DNA of 64,000 bases from positions 87,805,796-87,869,795 of the forward strand of contig OZ020589.1 in NCBI GenBank assembly GCA_963971535.1, written 5' to 3'. Positions 1 through 12,900 of this stretch are shown one piece after another. How positions within the stretch are numbered: position 1 is the first letter of the stretch; each line of letters begins with the position of its first letter. A program made the translations under genes and the position numbers. This stretch comes from Notolepis coatsorum (lineage: Eukaryota > Chordata > Actinopteri > Aulopiformes > Paralepididae). The notes under the pieces were generated by a model. It searched no databases and was not told the origin of the DNA. It saw only the letters and a list, made by a program, of their open reading frames with translations.

Positions 1-500
1 AATGTACAATTTTGTTTGTTTGTACAGAGTCCCCCCCCCCCCCCCCTCAATGTACAGTTTTGCTTGTTTATACAATGTGCCCCCCCCACCCACCTCCAAT
101 GTAAATTACCCAGTATGGTTGTCAATATCCCAGTGTACCCAACCCCCCCCACCCAACCCCCCCCACCCAACCTCCTCCAATGTACAGTTTCTACGTCAAA
201 TGTATATACTCCCTTTTCTTGACTCCTTCTGTATCACAAACAGTACTGTATTTGCAAATCTGGTATGTCATAAATGTATAGATGTAGCAGTACTGACTAT
301 CTGTATGTCATGTATGTCATATATGTCCTGATGAATTGAAAATGGGGGACCCTGGTGTAAACAAGACGAAAGTCTTTCTCTGGTCTGCATCCCCTTAACA
401 ATTGTGTGTATTGAGCTGTACTGTATTGTACCCATTCTGCAATCTGTTAATAAAGTTTTCAATCAATCAATCAATCAATCAATTCAATCAATCAATCAAT
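1..500 (+). mobile_element. LINE-A 3' end (3' UTR and tail)
   Basis: This is the 3' UTR of a non-LTR retrotransposon present about ten times in the window, named LINE-A here. It holds C-rich runs (about 31-175), a conserved block around 340-460 and a terminal TTAATAAAG followed by an ATCA-type 4-bp tail repeat (459-503). The same order occurs at 23893-24426 and, inverted, at 60038-60530. In those copies it follows the C-terminus of a reverse-transcriptase ORF, which identifies it. The 5' part lies outside the window. Clade is probably CR1/L2-like in the jockey superfamily, which is an inference. Confidence 0.8.
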
Positions 501-504
501 CAAC

Positions 505-611
505 AAGGTTTCACTCGGCTGTGTGATTTAATTCAAGGTGGATCGCTGTTGTCGTTTGAACAACTTCAGATTTCATGGGAACTACCAATCCCCCAAATCA
601 AGAATGTTTAA
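505..611 (+). pseudogene. Possible L1-like ORF2 fragment
   Basis: A short open stretch reads GFTRLCDLIQGG then LLSFEQLQ and ends in a stop. It resembles the late C-terminal region of fish L1/Tx1-like ORF2 proteins. It abuts the LINE-A tail directly, so LINE-A may have inserted into it. Too short for firm assignment. Confidence 0.3.
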
Positions 612-1020
612 GATGAATGAAGTAAGATTTTGATTATTTGAAATATGGCCTGTGTAGACTAAACTATGCACAGAATTATGTCAGTCTACAACAGGGGTGG
701 GCAACTTTGTATATGGTGAGGGCCACAAAATGTCCACAATCAATCTGGGGGGCCGCATTGTTTATCGGCAGTCCCGCCAGTAGTACCCCATCACTCAAAT
801 AGCCCTAATAGTCACAAGGTATATAAACAATTATAATTTGTTGTAACTTTGTTTTTATTACATTTCAAATGCATTTAGTAATGCAATTTCAACTTTATGA
901 ATTTATAAACAGCTGAATTTAAAAGTATTGCTGTGTAACCCCAAATATATACAAAAATGATCAATTATAATTAAGGCTTCTAATAAAATAAATTTATGAA
1001 CTTAAAGCCCACTGCTCAAC

Positions 1021-2022
1021 AAACACAAAGCAGCATTCCTGCTGCATTTCACAGTAAATCAAAAGTGCAATAATAAATGATTTTGTTAAATGTATAAACT
1101 TTTATCCTGCTACTAAACAAAACATTATAACACTGAAATGCATGTTATGGATATGAAGCACTAGGGGTGGGACGATACATCGATCCAGATCGATACATCG
1201 ATGTAATTATCAACAATCGAATCGGATTGATGCGATGTAATAAGATCGATTCATATCGATACTCTTATTTTGAAAATCCTGTGGCGAGTCTCATATCGGC
1301 CCAAGAACAACAGCAGTAGCTCCGTGTGTGTAGATGTTACAGCATAGCATTCTCCCTTTCTGTGTGTGTGTGTGCGCGCGTCTTTGGAAAGACCAGATGA
1401 GGTCAGAGGAGTTTGATGTTTAAATGTTATTTAAACATAAACAATATAATACATAATAAATGTAGGCCAGATACATGATCATGCAACATCAACAAATTGT
1501 TGTAGGAACGGTTTGGGAGAGGGAGGTTGTGAGTTTTGAGTTCTAAAAAATGTAGCTTAAAGTTTAAAGCTCAATATATAAAAACGTGGCACTTTACAGT
1601 GAACAGGAGGTCTATTTGTATTAAAAACAATAGATTGATTTTCCTTTAAATGTCTGGAAGAGCTCAAAAATACAAATGGCAAATGATATTTTCATTACCT
1701 TTTTTTTGTTGATCTAAATGTTACTGATTGTGTTAAATGGGCATATGATATCATCTCATATCGATTGCAGGCACCCGAATCTAATCGTATCGTATTGTAT
1801 CGTGAGAGACTTTGTGATATCGGCAAATATCGTATCGTTGTCCAAAGAATCGATATCGTATCGTATCATGATGAAACTGGTGATTCCCACCCCTATGAAG
1901 CACTCAGGAATGTTTTGTTTAGTAGCAGGATAAAAGTGTATACATTTAACAAAATCATTTATTATTGCACTTTTGATTTACTGTTGTAGTGAAATGCAGC
2001 AGGAATGCTGCTTTGTCTTTGT
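1021..2022. repeat. Inverted repeat, arms about 105 bp, MITE in the loop
   Basis: Arm 1021-1125 is the near-perfect reverse complement of about 1909-2022; the right arm carries small insertions such as gtag. Without the MITE at 1162-1895 the loop would be only about 40-50 bp. The arms lie inside the larger hAT element and are not its termini. Confidence 0.85.
1162..1895. mobile_element. hAT MITE (TAGGGGTGGGA ends)
   Basis: The ends are TAGGGGTGGGA and its complement TCCCACCCCTA. A perfect 8-bp duplication, tgaagcac, flanks it (1154-1161, 1896-1903). Subterminal regions are rich in ATCGAT/GATATCG repeats. A second copy with its own 8-bp duplication lies at 54436-54995. No transposase ORF is visible, so it is non-autonomous. 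Confidence 0.92.
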
Positions 2023-2162
2023 GTTATTAGTGTTATCTGAACACTACAAAAGTAAACAAGTAAAGTGCAAGTAAAGTAAAGTGCAATACTACATGCCTCC
2101 CATTGACCCTTTATCAAACTGGCATGACATTCACCCTCGCCCCACAGTGGGTCAATAATGGT

Positions 2163-2163
<1 letters not shown>

Positions 2164-2246
<83 letters not shown>
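2164..2246. repeat. (AAT)n microsatellite
   Basis: A pure AAT/ATT trinucleotide array of about 27 units inside the hAT element. It produces artefactual poly-N and poly-I reading frames. Confidence 0.98.
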
Positions 2247-2247
<1 letters not shown>

Positions 2248-2365
2248 GTCCCCTCTCTACACCTCTCCATCACCCCCCCCCCCTCTCTACACCTCTTCAT
2301 CATCTCTTCCCCCCTCTCTACACCTCTTCATCATCTCCCCCCCCCCCCCCCCCTCTACACCTCTT
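2247..2365. repeat. CT-rich minisatellite
   Basis: About four imperfect units of a pattern like CCCCTCTCTACACCTCTTCATCATCT, with variable C-runs up to 16. It is contiguous with the AAT array. Confidence 0.85.
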
Positions 2366-2367
2366 CA

Positions 2368-3300
2368 TCATCTCCTCCCCACTTGTGGTCTCTCTTGTTG
2401 GCGCACAATAGCAGGAATGTCAACTTCAATGTTTGTGCATGCAATCTGCATCAGATGAAATAATGTTTCATCCGACAGCCTGTTTCTCTCCTTTGACTTG
2501 ATGTGCTTCATGTTTGAGAAATTGCTCTCGCATATGTATGTGCTCCCAAACATACTGGCCATAGAGAGGGCAAAGTCCCTGAAGAGTGGGAAGCGGGGTT
2601 CAGGTAGCAGTTTCCAAAATGAAATTCCCCTCTCATTTCTCTTTGCTTGAAAAAAAGGATCTGACTGTAGCTCGCACAGTTCAAGCTGCAACGGTGGGGG
2701 CTGCTCTGACACCGTAGCGGTGAGGGGGCCGGCAAACAGCGCTATCCGTGACTGCATGCCGTTGAAATCTTCAAACCGATCATTGAATTGCATTTCCAGT
2801 GTTTCAATGTCGCTCCTGTACTTTCTGACGGCTCAGCCATCGGATTTCTGTGTGTAGCTGCAAGTCGCCATAATCAGTGTCCATCTCTTCCAAAAAGGAG
2901 ACAAACTTTCTATGGTTTAGTGACCTGTTGCCTCCACGAATTAGATTGGTAACCTTGGTAACCAAATCCATAACATGGCTGTATAGTCAAGCTTCTTGGC
3001 ACAGAGAGCCTCCTATATCAGATAAAAAAAAAGAAAACCGATTTAACGACTCTCGCATATAATTTGACTACACTCGATTCGCATTTGTCATTATTAGTGA
3101 CCCACAATAGATGGAAATTATGTTAGCGAACTTACCTGATGTATAATGCAGTGCAGCATTGGACACTCAATGCCACTCTGCCTTAGAAGCCCAGCGAATC
3201 CTGTGCGTTTTCCTTTCATTGCCGGTGCTCCATCGGTAACAACAGCCGACAGTTTATCAAAACCCCCATATTGCTGCACGGCACTTTCAACAGCGTTTCA
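2368..3300 (-). pseudogene. hAT transposase remnant, two exons, middle deleted
   Basis: Read on the minus strand, the first exon (about 3300-3136) contains VVTDGAPAMKGKRTGF and ends HCIIHQ. After a 123-nt intron the second exon opens EALCAKKLD and continues through LNHRKF, FLEEMDTDYGDL and EIRWLSR, all landmarks of the catalytic core of GTF2IRD2-like/Charlie-type hAT transposases. It then jumps to the C-terminal dimerisation region (MASMFGSTYICES, KHIKSKERNRLSDE). The stretch normally between WLSR and the C-terminal part is missing and the frame changes near 2800-2830, so it is dead. Such sequences are often mis-annotated as the host gene GTF2IRD2; the flanking hAT ends and duplication show it is a transposon. 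Confidence 0.85.
3013..3135 (-). other. Spliceosomal intron in hAT transposase
   Basis: On the minus strand the donor is CAG|GTAAGT and the acceptor is a pyrimidine-rich run (TTTTCTTTTTTTTTATC) followed by GATATAG|G. Removing these 123 nt joins HCIIHQ to EALCAKK in frame at phase 0, giving the junction found in intact relatives. Confidence 0.8.
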
Positions 3301-3312
3301 TATGTCCACACT

Positions 3313-3432
3313 AGGGCTGACCCCTATTAATCAAATAGTCGACTAATCGATCGAAAGGAGCCATAGTCGACTGCCAACTCTTCTTAGTCGAATACAAAAA
3401 AAAAAAAGTTAAAAAAAAAGTTAAAAAAAATC

Positions 3433-3460
<28 letters not shown>
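3313..3460. mobile_element. hAT-like MITE fragment
   Basis: Begins TAGGGCTGACCCC, a typical hAT-MITE terminus, continues with TAGTCGACTA palindromes, and decays into A-runs and (TA)n at 3432-3454. The second terminus is not visible. Confidence 0.5.
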
Positions 3461-3463
<3 letters not shown>

Positions 3464-3543
3464 TTTGGCCTGGGGCCGCATGAAACGTCGGTGAGGGCTG
3501 CATGCGGCCCGCGGGCCGCCAGTTGCCCCTCCCTGGTCTACAA

Positions 3544-4235
<692 letters not shown>

Positions 4236-4238
4236 TAG

Positions 4239-4356
<118 letters not shown>

Positions 4357-4369
4357 TCGAAGTAAAAAA

Positions 4370-4506
4370 AAAATAGAATTTTTTTTGTTGGAAAAAAAAT
4401 TAATTTTTTTTTTTTTTTTTTTTTTTTAACTTCGATTTTTTTTAATGTTCGAAGCTTGTGCCATCGAACGAAGCTTCGAAGCGTCGAAGTATTTAAGACA
4501 GCCCTA
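4370..4506. mobile_element. MITE terminal fragment
   Basis: Long A/T runs followed by GAAGCTTCGAAGC-type palindromes. It ends GACAGCCCTA, the complement of a TAGGGCTGTC hAT-MITE terminus. The other end is not found nearby. Confidence 0.5.
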
Positions 4507-4548
4507 ATGTAAACGTATGTTTCCCATGTCAATAAAGCCCATTTGAAT

Positions 4549-4555
<7 letters not shown>

Positions 4556-4605
<50 letters not shown>
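4556..4605. repeat. (GA)n microsatellite
   Basis: About 25 GA units. Confidence 0.97.
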
Positions 4606-5820
<1,215 letters not shown>

Positions 5821-5821
5821 A

Positions 5822-5925
5822 TTCATATGAATATTTAAATATCGATACTTGGCGTCCCTGTATCGATACGGTATCGCCACGCAAAGTATCGCGATACTAC
5901 TACGTATCGATTTTTCCCCCCACCC
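5822..5925. mobile_element. hAT-MITE-like fragment
   Basis: Dense TATCGATAC, GTATCGCG and TACGTATCGA motifs, as in the subterminal regions of the window's hAT MITEs. Ends not delimited. Confidence 0.45.
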
Positions 5926-5934
5926 CGCATTCAC

Positions 5935-6080
5935 TCACACACTCACATGCAGATGGCAGAGGCAACCATGCAAGGTGCCAACCTGCTCACCGGGAGCAGT
6001 TAGGGGTTAAGTGTCTTGCTCAAGGACACTTCGACACACTGCCCGGGAGGAGTGAGAACCAAACGACTGCTCTACATGTC
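5935..6080 (-). mobile_element. tRNA-derived SINE S2 fragment
   Basis: The body GCAAGGTGCCAACCTGC, then TTAAGTGTCTTGCTCAAGG, matches 40425-40673, where the tRNA-like head is preserved. This copy has lost the B-box part of the head. Confidence 0.7.
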
Positions 6081-6225
6081 GCCCTCATGTCCTACTGAAA
6101 ACAATGCTTGAGCTTCCGCACTATATAACGCATATAGTTCATGTCACTAATAAGTCAAAGTCAAAGTCAGCTTTATTGTCGTGTGCAAGACATACAGAGA
6201 AAAGTAACATATAGGACACTATAAA

Positions 6226-6706
6226 TTTTTTTTTTGGATCCACTTTTTCTCCCATTTTTCTATATTTTCTCCCATCCCAATTTCGTATCATCCAATTCAA
6301 CCCTCCCCTGTCACGAACGCTGTTTCTTGCCTCCCACAAGCCGGCTGCAATGTGGACTAAGTCATACATAGCACAAGTCCCCTCCGGTACTTGAGGTAAC
6401 AGCAGTCGCATCTTTTCACCTGCGCAGCTCGATCTCTCAGTGGCGAGGAGTAACGCGTGGGAGGCTCACGCTGCCCCCGACACTTCCTGATTCTACTGCG
6501 CAGGCGCACCAACCGACCTGTAGGAGTCGCTGTCCACAACGCCCGATCCCCACCCATCAGTTTCCCACCCCCTAATACGGCCAATGTGTATTAGTATGAA
6601 CGACCAGCTAAACTGAAAGCAATTCGGAGATCTGGGCTCGAACAGGCAAGCCCAGCGTCTCCGTCATTCGTGGCGAGCGCCTTGCCCACTACGCCACGTA
6701 GCCGCC
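6226..6706 (-). mobile_element. tRNA-derived SINE S1, full length (481 bp)
   Basis: On the minus strand it begins with a tRNA-like head: A box region TGGCGTAGTGGGCAAGGCGC, B box GTTCGAGCCC. It ends with a shared 3' module GGGAGAAAAAGTGGATCC and an A-run. A perfect 13-bp duplication, aggacactataaa, flanks it (6213-6225, 6707-6719). Copies of similar length lie at 42340-42803, 55799-56760 and 58447-58929. Confidence 0.93.
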
Positions 6707-6753
6707 AGGACACTATAAACATAAGTAACATATGATACACGATGTACGTACAC

Positions 6754-8036
6754 CAGGGTTAGAAATTAAAAAATTTTTTCAAGGGCTTTTTTTGCCCCCC
6801 TTAATTGATTTTCGGGGGCTTTTTTGTATTTCGGGGGCACAACATTTTTATAATGAAAATTAACATAAAGATTATAAAACATTGTTGACATTTCTTTTTA
6901 CAGTCTTCGTCCCTATGTTTGATAACGTAATGTTAATGTCTCCATATATAGGGCTCTACGCTAACCTTTTTCCCAAGGAGCACATGTGCTCCTAAATAAA
7001 ATGTTAATAAATAAAATCTAAATAAAAATTTAGGAGCACACAGAAATTTAGGAGCAGAGTGACAATTGTTCAAGTAACACACACATTGATTGATTGATTG
7101 ATTGATTGATTGAAAAGTTTATTAACAGATTGCAGAATGGGTACAGTACAGTACAGCTCAATACATACAATTGTTAAGGGGATGCAGACCAGAGAGAGAC
7201 TTTCGTCTTGTTTACATCAGGGTCCCCCATTTTCAATTCATCATAACATATATGACATACATGACATACAGATAGACAGTACTGCTACATCTATACATTT
7301 ATGACATATCAGATTTGCACACACACACACACGATGTGTGACATGGCTTGGTTTCATGTTTTGAGGTACCTTCAATTATCTGTAAATAATACATACATAC
7401 TCTATCTAAATAGATTAAATATGATTGTCCCTGAGGGCAAGTTGTGTTGTTGTCAGATCGATCAATGAAATATGTTGCGCGCTCAGCGCTGTGGAATGAA
7501 GGAAATGCGCATCGGGATCATTTGGATGTTATTCTTTGGAGTTGTGTTACAAATGGAACGGTCTTTCCCCGCCGAACACAAGTTACTTAACGTTACACAG
7601 GTTGCGCTATGCAGATGCTTAGCTTGCTAACGTTAAGATAGCAGTGTAACTTAATGTTACACAGCACTATGCATGCTTGCTGAAAAGCAGAGCTCTCTGT
7701 CTGTCTGTGTTCGCACCTCAAGCACCCTTAACACGCAGCGGGCCCCGCCTCCCTCCCTCTTTGCATTCCACCCAAAAACTGAATTTCAGTCCAGTTTCTT
7801 AACTATTAACAGCGGAGCTGTTTTGTAATCTTTACTCTGCAAGTAAATGATTTTTCCGGTTCGCACACACACATATTATTAGGGGGAAATGCTCGCACTG
7901 TAGAGCATATATATAATTATATATATAATTAGTAAACTGTCGGGGGCTTTTATTGCCCCCCTTAACTGATTTTCGAGGGCATTTGGTCAATTTTCGAGGG
8001 CATTTTGCCCCAAGCCCCCGTTAATTTCGAACCCTG
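6754..8036. mobile_element. hAT element (CAGGGTT ends), non-autonomous
   Basis: Termini CAGGGTTAGAAATTAA and, from the right, CAGGGTTCGAAATTAA. The 8-bp duplication acgtacac flanks it (6746-6753, 8037-8044). Subterminal GGGGGC-rich segments recur at both ends. No transposase seen. A LINE-A tail is nested at 7085-7318. Confidence 0.93.
7085..7318 (-). mobile_element. LINE-A 3' end, inverted
   Basis: Starts with the (TTGA)n tail complement, then CAGATTGCAGAATGGGTAC and the block ending near the TATGACATA repeats. It is a 5'-truncated LINE-A copy inside the hAT element. Confidence 0.85.
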
Positions 8037-8159
8037 ACGTACACACTATACAGGACTATACAGTATAAACAGTGGCTAACATTTTTTATGTATGATTGAA
8101 ATACATTTAGGAGGTTTATTTTATTATTATTTTTTTTATTATGTTTTTGGTAGGTTTTT

Positions 8160-8325
8160 TGTTTGTTTGTACTACCGGGCAGTCCGGTAGAGGGAGAGAG
8201 AGAGGAAGAGCGGGAGACAGAGCGGGGGGAAGACATTCGGCAAAGGACGCCGGGTCCGGGAATCGAACCCGGGGCGACCGCTTTGCGACACAGCGCGTTA
8301 CATGGGTCGCCACTTGGGTGCCTAG
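8160..8325 (-). mobile_element. tRNA-derived SINE-like sequence S3
   Basis: On the minus strand a B box GGTTCGATTCCC (8258-8269) lies downstream of an A-box-like TGGCGACCCATG, followed by a CT-rich body. The head is tRNA-like but cannot form a clean cloverleaf by eye, so I call a SINE rather than a tRNA gene. No clear duplication found. Confidence 0.6.
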
Positions 8326-8390
8326 TGCAAATCTTTTTTAGCAGCAGTGTAGTAAGTAACTTAAAATAGTAAGTTTAACTAATAAATAAT

Positions 8391-8621
8391 GGCTTGTCTA
8401 TTCTGTGCTAGATCAAGACACTATTTCAATAATGGATGACGGTGAAAGCATACACGCCACGAGAACAGTTAGTACTCTGTAGATATAACGTCAGCTAGCG
8501 AGGTTGCACATCTTCTACTTTCATGAATTGTTTTCTACTCCTACTCTGCTTTAAAAAGATAATTCCGCACCGTCATCCATTATTGAAATAGTGTCTTGAT
8601 CTAGCACAGAATAGACGAGCC
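8391..8621. repeat. Inverted repeat, 54-bp arms, one mismatch
   Basis: Arms 8391-8444 and 8568-8621 are reverse complements with one mismatch; the inner 48 bp (8397-8444, 8568-8615) are perfect. The 123-bp loop is not repetitive. There is no relation to the other families in this window. Confidence 0.95.
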
Positions 8622-8993
8622 AGTCATGCTGTTGGTTTTATGATAAACAATGACTTCATAACTTACCTGCTAATGATAACGTTAACTAAATAATAAAGAC
8701 ACTTTCGCCGCCATGACTGCGTATCAAACCCACCTTGTTGAGCATCTGCAACGACATAAACACACGTAGATGAGCAATGATTGTTTCTGAATCGTTAACC
8801 GTATGAGAAACGGGTAAATATTTACGAAATCTAAGTGATTTTCCAACCTCAGGGTTGATCTCCATCGAGTTGGTTAGAACTAGAGCTCGGTGAAGGCTGG
8901 CTGTTCGCGTGTCACTCGGGGGGGCGTGCTTCAGCGGCCAATCAAAGGAACCCGGAAACCGAACAGCGTTGTAGAAGGCATAGACGCATCCTG
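8622..8993. other. Unassigned stretch
   Basis: No coding signal, simple repeat or transposon terminus recognised. Confidence 0.4.
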
Positions 8994-9283
8994 GTCAGAA
9001 AAACGGGGCAGACTACAATATATTTGCATTTGCTAGCCATGCTAGCGATCTAAACAATCAATCCATGCCAAAGCTAGATATGTAAAAGGTGAAAGACTCA
9101 CACTCACAGCCATGCTGATTTGGCAAAATGACATCCACCCATTTTCGTTTTGAAACTACTTTTAGTCAGGGGAGTGTCATGGTTTCTCCATAAAGCCACG
9201 TCATACTTCTTTAGCGCAGCAGCTTGCGCAGGTAGGGGGCAACTTAGTCACGTGACTCAGTTGATATTGCTGATTGGCTCGAA
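8994..9283 (+). repeat. Dispersed repeat X, copy 1
   Basis: This segment is the reverse complement of about 46365-46645, with small indels. Shared landmarks are TTAGTCAGGGGAGTGTCATG, GTCACGTGACT and the end CTCGAACACGG. In both places the same X end directly abuts a Rex1-type LINE or its TA-rich flank. Superfamily unknown. Confidence 0.8.
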
Positions 9284-9286
9284 CAC

Positions 9287-9546
9287 GGGAGGAGGTTGAT
9301 GTACTGACACGCTGGTGTCAGGACAATAGCCTGCTCCTGAACATTGGTAAAACCAAGGAGCTGATCGTGGATTTTAGGAGAACACAGCAGGGGACACACA
9401 CACCACTGTGGATAAACGGGGCTACCGTGGACAGGGTGAGCAGCTTTAAGTACCTGGGGGTCCACATCTCAGAGGACCTGACATGGACAACACACATAGA
9501 CTCAGTCGTAAAAAAGGCGAAGCAGCGCCTCTACCACCTGAGACAG
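9287..9546 (+). pseudogene. LINE-B RT fragment, 5' piece of a split copy
   Basis: Reads [43 protein letters not shown] and KKAKQRLYHLRQL, matching the C-terminal RT/thumb part of the intact LINE-B protein at 10399-13425. It stops at a TTAA where a transposon begins (9551). The missing continuation (RKFRVSGKILQSF) is at 20191. Thus 9287-9546 and 20191-21118 are one LINE-B copy split by about 10.6 kb of later insertions. Confidence 0.9.
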
Positions 9547-9977
9547 TTAACACTTTCCGTGCCAGCCGTGCCAGTCCTATATACCCTGTTGAGTGCCGAC
9601 GCTCTATTCAATGACAGAGCGCTCACATTTGTGAACGCATAAACTATATCTTAAATTATGGCTATGTGTCTAATACGACCGTCGCTTATCAATGACTTGT
9701 TTGCAGTCAACATTGTCGAAACTGATTGTTTTTTAATCGGTTAATTTCCATTTTATACCATTTTGAAAAACACTCGTTTTTTGAAACCTTCAGTTTTTTT
9801 AAACCTTTCCGGGCTGAAAAATCGATTATCTTATTTCCTGATCAGCTACACACACTCACAGCCACACACACACACATATGGGACACGTTGATATATAGGT
9901 GAAAACAGCTCTGATTATCCCAATACTGGTAAAATAGATTCCTTACCTCAGATCAGATGTTCTCCAAAAAAGATTAT

Positions 9978-12900
9978 TCCAATTCAAGTCAAGTCAAGTC
10001 AAGAGTTTTAATTGTCACGGCATACAGGTATACAATGAAATGCGGCTGGTCTTGCCCGCGACAATGTGCAATACAGTGGTACAACATATAATAGAATCCA
10101 ATAAAATACAGTGGTACAACATATTAATAGAATCCAATAAAACAGTGCAATAAACAGGTACATGGTGTGCCATCTCGGTATCTGTACATTAGTATTTACA
10201 GAGCATATAGGACATGCTAGTTAGCTTTAGTAGTGCAATACACTGTTCCTGATGTTATACTACTTTAAGTGGCCTTTCCTCTGGCCATAAGTGTGCGTGT
10301 GTGCGGCATGAGTGTTAAAGTGGCTGCTAGTGTGTGAGCGTGCTCAGCGTGCGTGTCGTGTATGTGCTTGTGTGTGGATAGTTCAGTTTCTGTGTCTCTC
10401 AATGTTCATTGTTCAAGGCTCTGATGGCCTGGGGGAAGAAGCTTAGCCTAAGCCTCTCCGTCCTAGTCGCTGGAGTTCGCAGGCGTCTGCCTGATCTCAG
10501 CAGCTGGAACAGGCTGTTATTGGGGTGGTGGGGGTCTTTCATTATCCTGCAGGCTCTGGATTTGCACCTCTTGTTGTATAGAGCCTGCAGGGGAGGTAGC
10601 GCAATACCCGTGGTACGCTCGGCTGAGCGCACCACTCTCTGTAGGGCCTTCTTGTCCTGTGCCGTGCTGTTCCCATACCAGGCAGTGATGTTTCCGGTCA
10701 AGATGCTCTCTACAGCTCCTGAGTAGAAGGACTGGAGTATCTTCCCCGATACTCTGAACTTCCTTAACTGTCTCAGGTGGTAGAGGCGCTGCTTCGCTTT
10801 CTTTACTACTGTGTCTATGTGTGTTGACCATGTCAGGTCCTCTGAGATGTGGACCCCCAGGTACTTGAAGCTGCTCACCCTGTCCACGGTAGCCCCGTTA
10901 ATCCTCAGTGGTGTGTGTGTCTCCTGCTGTCCTCTCCTATAATCCACGATCAGCTCCTTGGTTTTACCAATGTTCAGGAGCAGGCTGTTGTCCTGGCACC
11001 AACGTTCCAGTACCTCAACCTCTTCCCGGTAGGCCTTCTCGTCGTTGTCCGAGATCAGCCCCACCACCACCGTGTCGTCGGCGAACTTCACAATGGAGTT
11101 GGAGCTGAACTTGGCCACACAGTCGTGTGTGTAGAGTGAGTACAGCAGGGGGCTTAGAACACAGCCCTGGGGGGACCCGATGCTCAGGGTGATGGTGTTG
11201 GAGGTCTGACCCCCCACCCTGACCGCCTGGGGTCTTTCACTCAGAAAGTCCAGTACCCAGGCGCTCAGGGCGGAGCTCAGGCCTAGCTCGATCAGCTTGT
11301 CCACCAGTCTGGTGGGGACTATGGTGTTGAACGCTGAGCTGTAGTCAATGAACAACAGTCTCACATAGCCCCCCTTCTGACGGTCAAGGTGGGAGAGAGT
11401 GCTGTGCAGTACCTGGGAGACCGCGTCATCAGTGGACCTGTTTGTCCTGTATGCAAATTGCATAGGGTCCATATCACTGGGGAGAGAGGCACAAATGTGG
11501 TCCTTGACCAGCCTCTCGAAACATTTCATGACCACAGAGGTGAGTGCCACCGGTCTGTAATCATTTGGACATGTTGGGGAGGGTTTCTTCGGTACAGGGA
11601 TGATGGTAGACATCTTGAAGCAGGCAGGGACTACTGACTCCGCCAGGGATTGATTAAATATGGCGGTGAACACCGGGGCAAGCTGGTTTGCACAGGACTT
11701 AAGTATGCGTCCTGTTATACCATCTGGGCCTGCAGCCTTCCTGGTGTTCACCTGCATAAATGCTCTTCTCACACTGTGTTCCGACAACGAGAGAGCGCCC
11801 CCGCCCCCCCGCGGTTGCCCCCCCCCCTCCACAACAGCCGGTGCGCCAGTGACGTCACTAGCCAGAGGGCTAGCGGCGACACTGTCTACACCGAACCGAG
11901 CGTAGAAGGAGTTGAGTTTGTCCGCTAGAGAGGCGTCGTCGCTCCCCATTGAGGGGGCGCTGACTTTGTAGTCAGTTATTGTCTTCAGTCCCCTCCACAA
12001 GCCTCTTGTGTCGTTTTGTGCCATTTGTGTCTCCAGTTTCTCAGCATATGTCCTCTTAGCAAGTTTAACAGCCTTGCGCAGAGTGTAGACTGAAGCCTTG
12101 TACTCTTCCATATTTCCTGATTCTCTGCCCAGGTTATAAGCCGTGGTGCGTGAGTTTAGGGCTGTTCTTATAGTGCTGTCCACCCAAGGTTTCTGGTTTG
12201 GGAAAACCCGCGCCGTCTTTGTGAGGACAATGCCGTCTACCACTGTTGCTATGTAGCTCACAACGGTATCAGCGTACTCGCTGACGTCACTGGCGCTTCC
12301 TTCAAACATGTCCCAGTCTGTATCCTCGAACGCGTCACGGAGCTCGGCCTCTGATTCGTCAGACCACTTTTTTGTCTCACGTGACACGACGACGTCACGT
12401 GATCTTTGTTTGTATGCTGGGATTAAAAAGATGGAGTTGTGATCGCTCGCGCTTACAGAGCCCATCAGTGGCGGAGCCGCTACAGCCTTGTAGGCAGCTC
12501 TGAACGGGGTGTAGCAGTGGTCGAGTGTGTTCCCCCCTCTTGTGGAGCAGGCGATGTGCTGAAAAAAGGTCGGCATCACTTTTTTCAGGTTTGCCTGGTT
12601 GAAATCACCAGTCACTATCGTCGCGGCTTCCGGGTGCTTGATCTGCTGTTTGTTGATGTGGTCGTGTAATTCCACCAGCACTTTGCCAGTATTTGACTGT
12701 GGGTGAATATACACGACGGATATAATGACCGCGGTAAACTCACAGGGTAGGTGGTACGGCCGGCACAGGATTTGGAGATGTTCCATATCTGGGGAGCATG
12801 AACTTGAGAGGACATGTACTTCCTTGGGATTAACCCAGAGATTGTTCGTGAGGATGCAGACCCCACCTCCGATGCTCTTCCCAGAGGCTGCCGTGCGATC

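Larger units (their letters stand above)
692..3535 (-). mobile_element. hAT transposon (Charlie-like), internally deleted
   Basis: The ends are inverted repeats: CAGGGGTGGGCAAC on the left, and CAGGGAGGGGCAACT read inward from the right. An 8-bp target-site duplication, gtctacaa, flanks it exactly (684-691 and 3536-3543), as expected for hAT. It encodes transposase remnants on the minus strand (2368-3300). It was later invaded by a hAT MITE (1162-1895), an AAT microsatellite and a fragment of another MITE (3313-3460). Confidence 0.9.
6154..8110 (-). mobile_element. LINE 3' tail split by a SINE and a hAT element
   Basis: Starts with AAGTCAAAGTCAGCTTTATT, the complement of a LINE 3' terminus with a short tail repeat. 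It is cut at 6226-6706 by a SINE and at 6754-8036 by a hAT element, each with a perfect duplication. The residual parts (6154-6225, 6707-6753, 8037-8110) read as one 3' UTR. Confidence 0.7.

Noticed and set aside
1962..2463. Poly-Ile and poly-Asn ORFs
   Set aside because: Direct translation of the AAT microsatellite.
2368..3300. Host GTF2IRD2-like gene
   Set aside because: The sequence is bounded by hAT termini and an 8-bp target duplication and has a large internal deletion.
6640..6706. tRNA gene (also at 8250-8325, 40600-40673, 42735-42803)
   Set aside because: A/B boxes are present but each is the head of a longer SINE body, three of them with target duplications.
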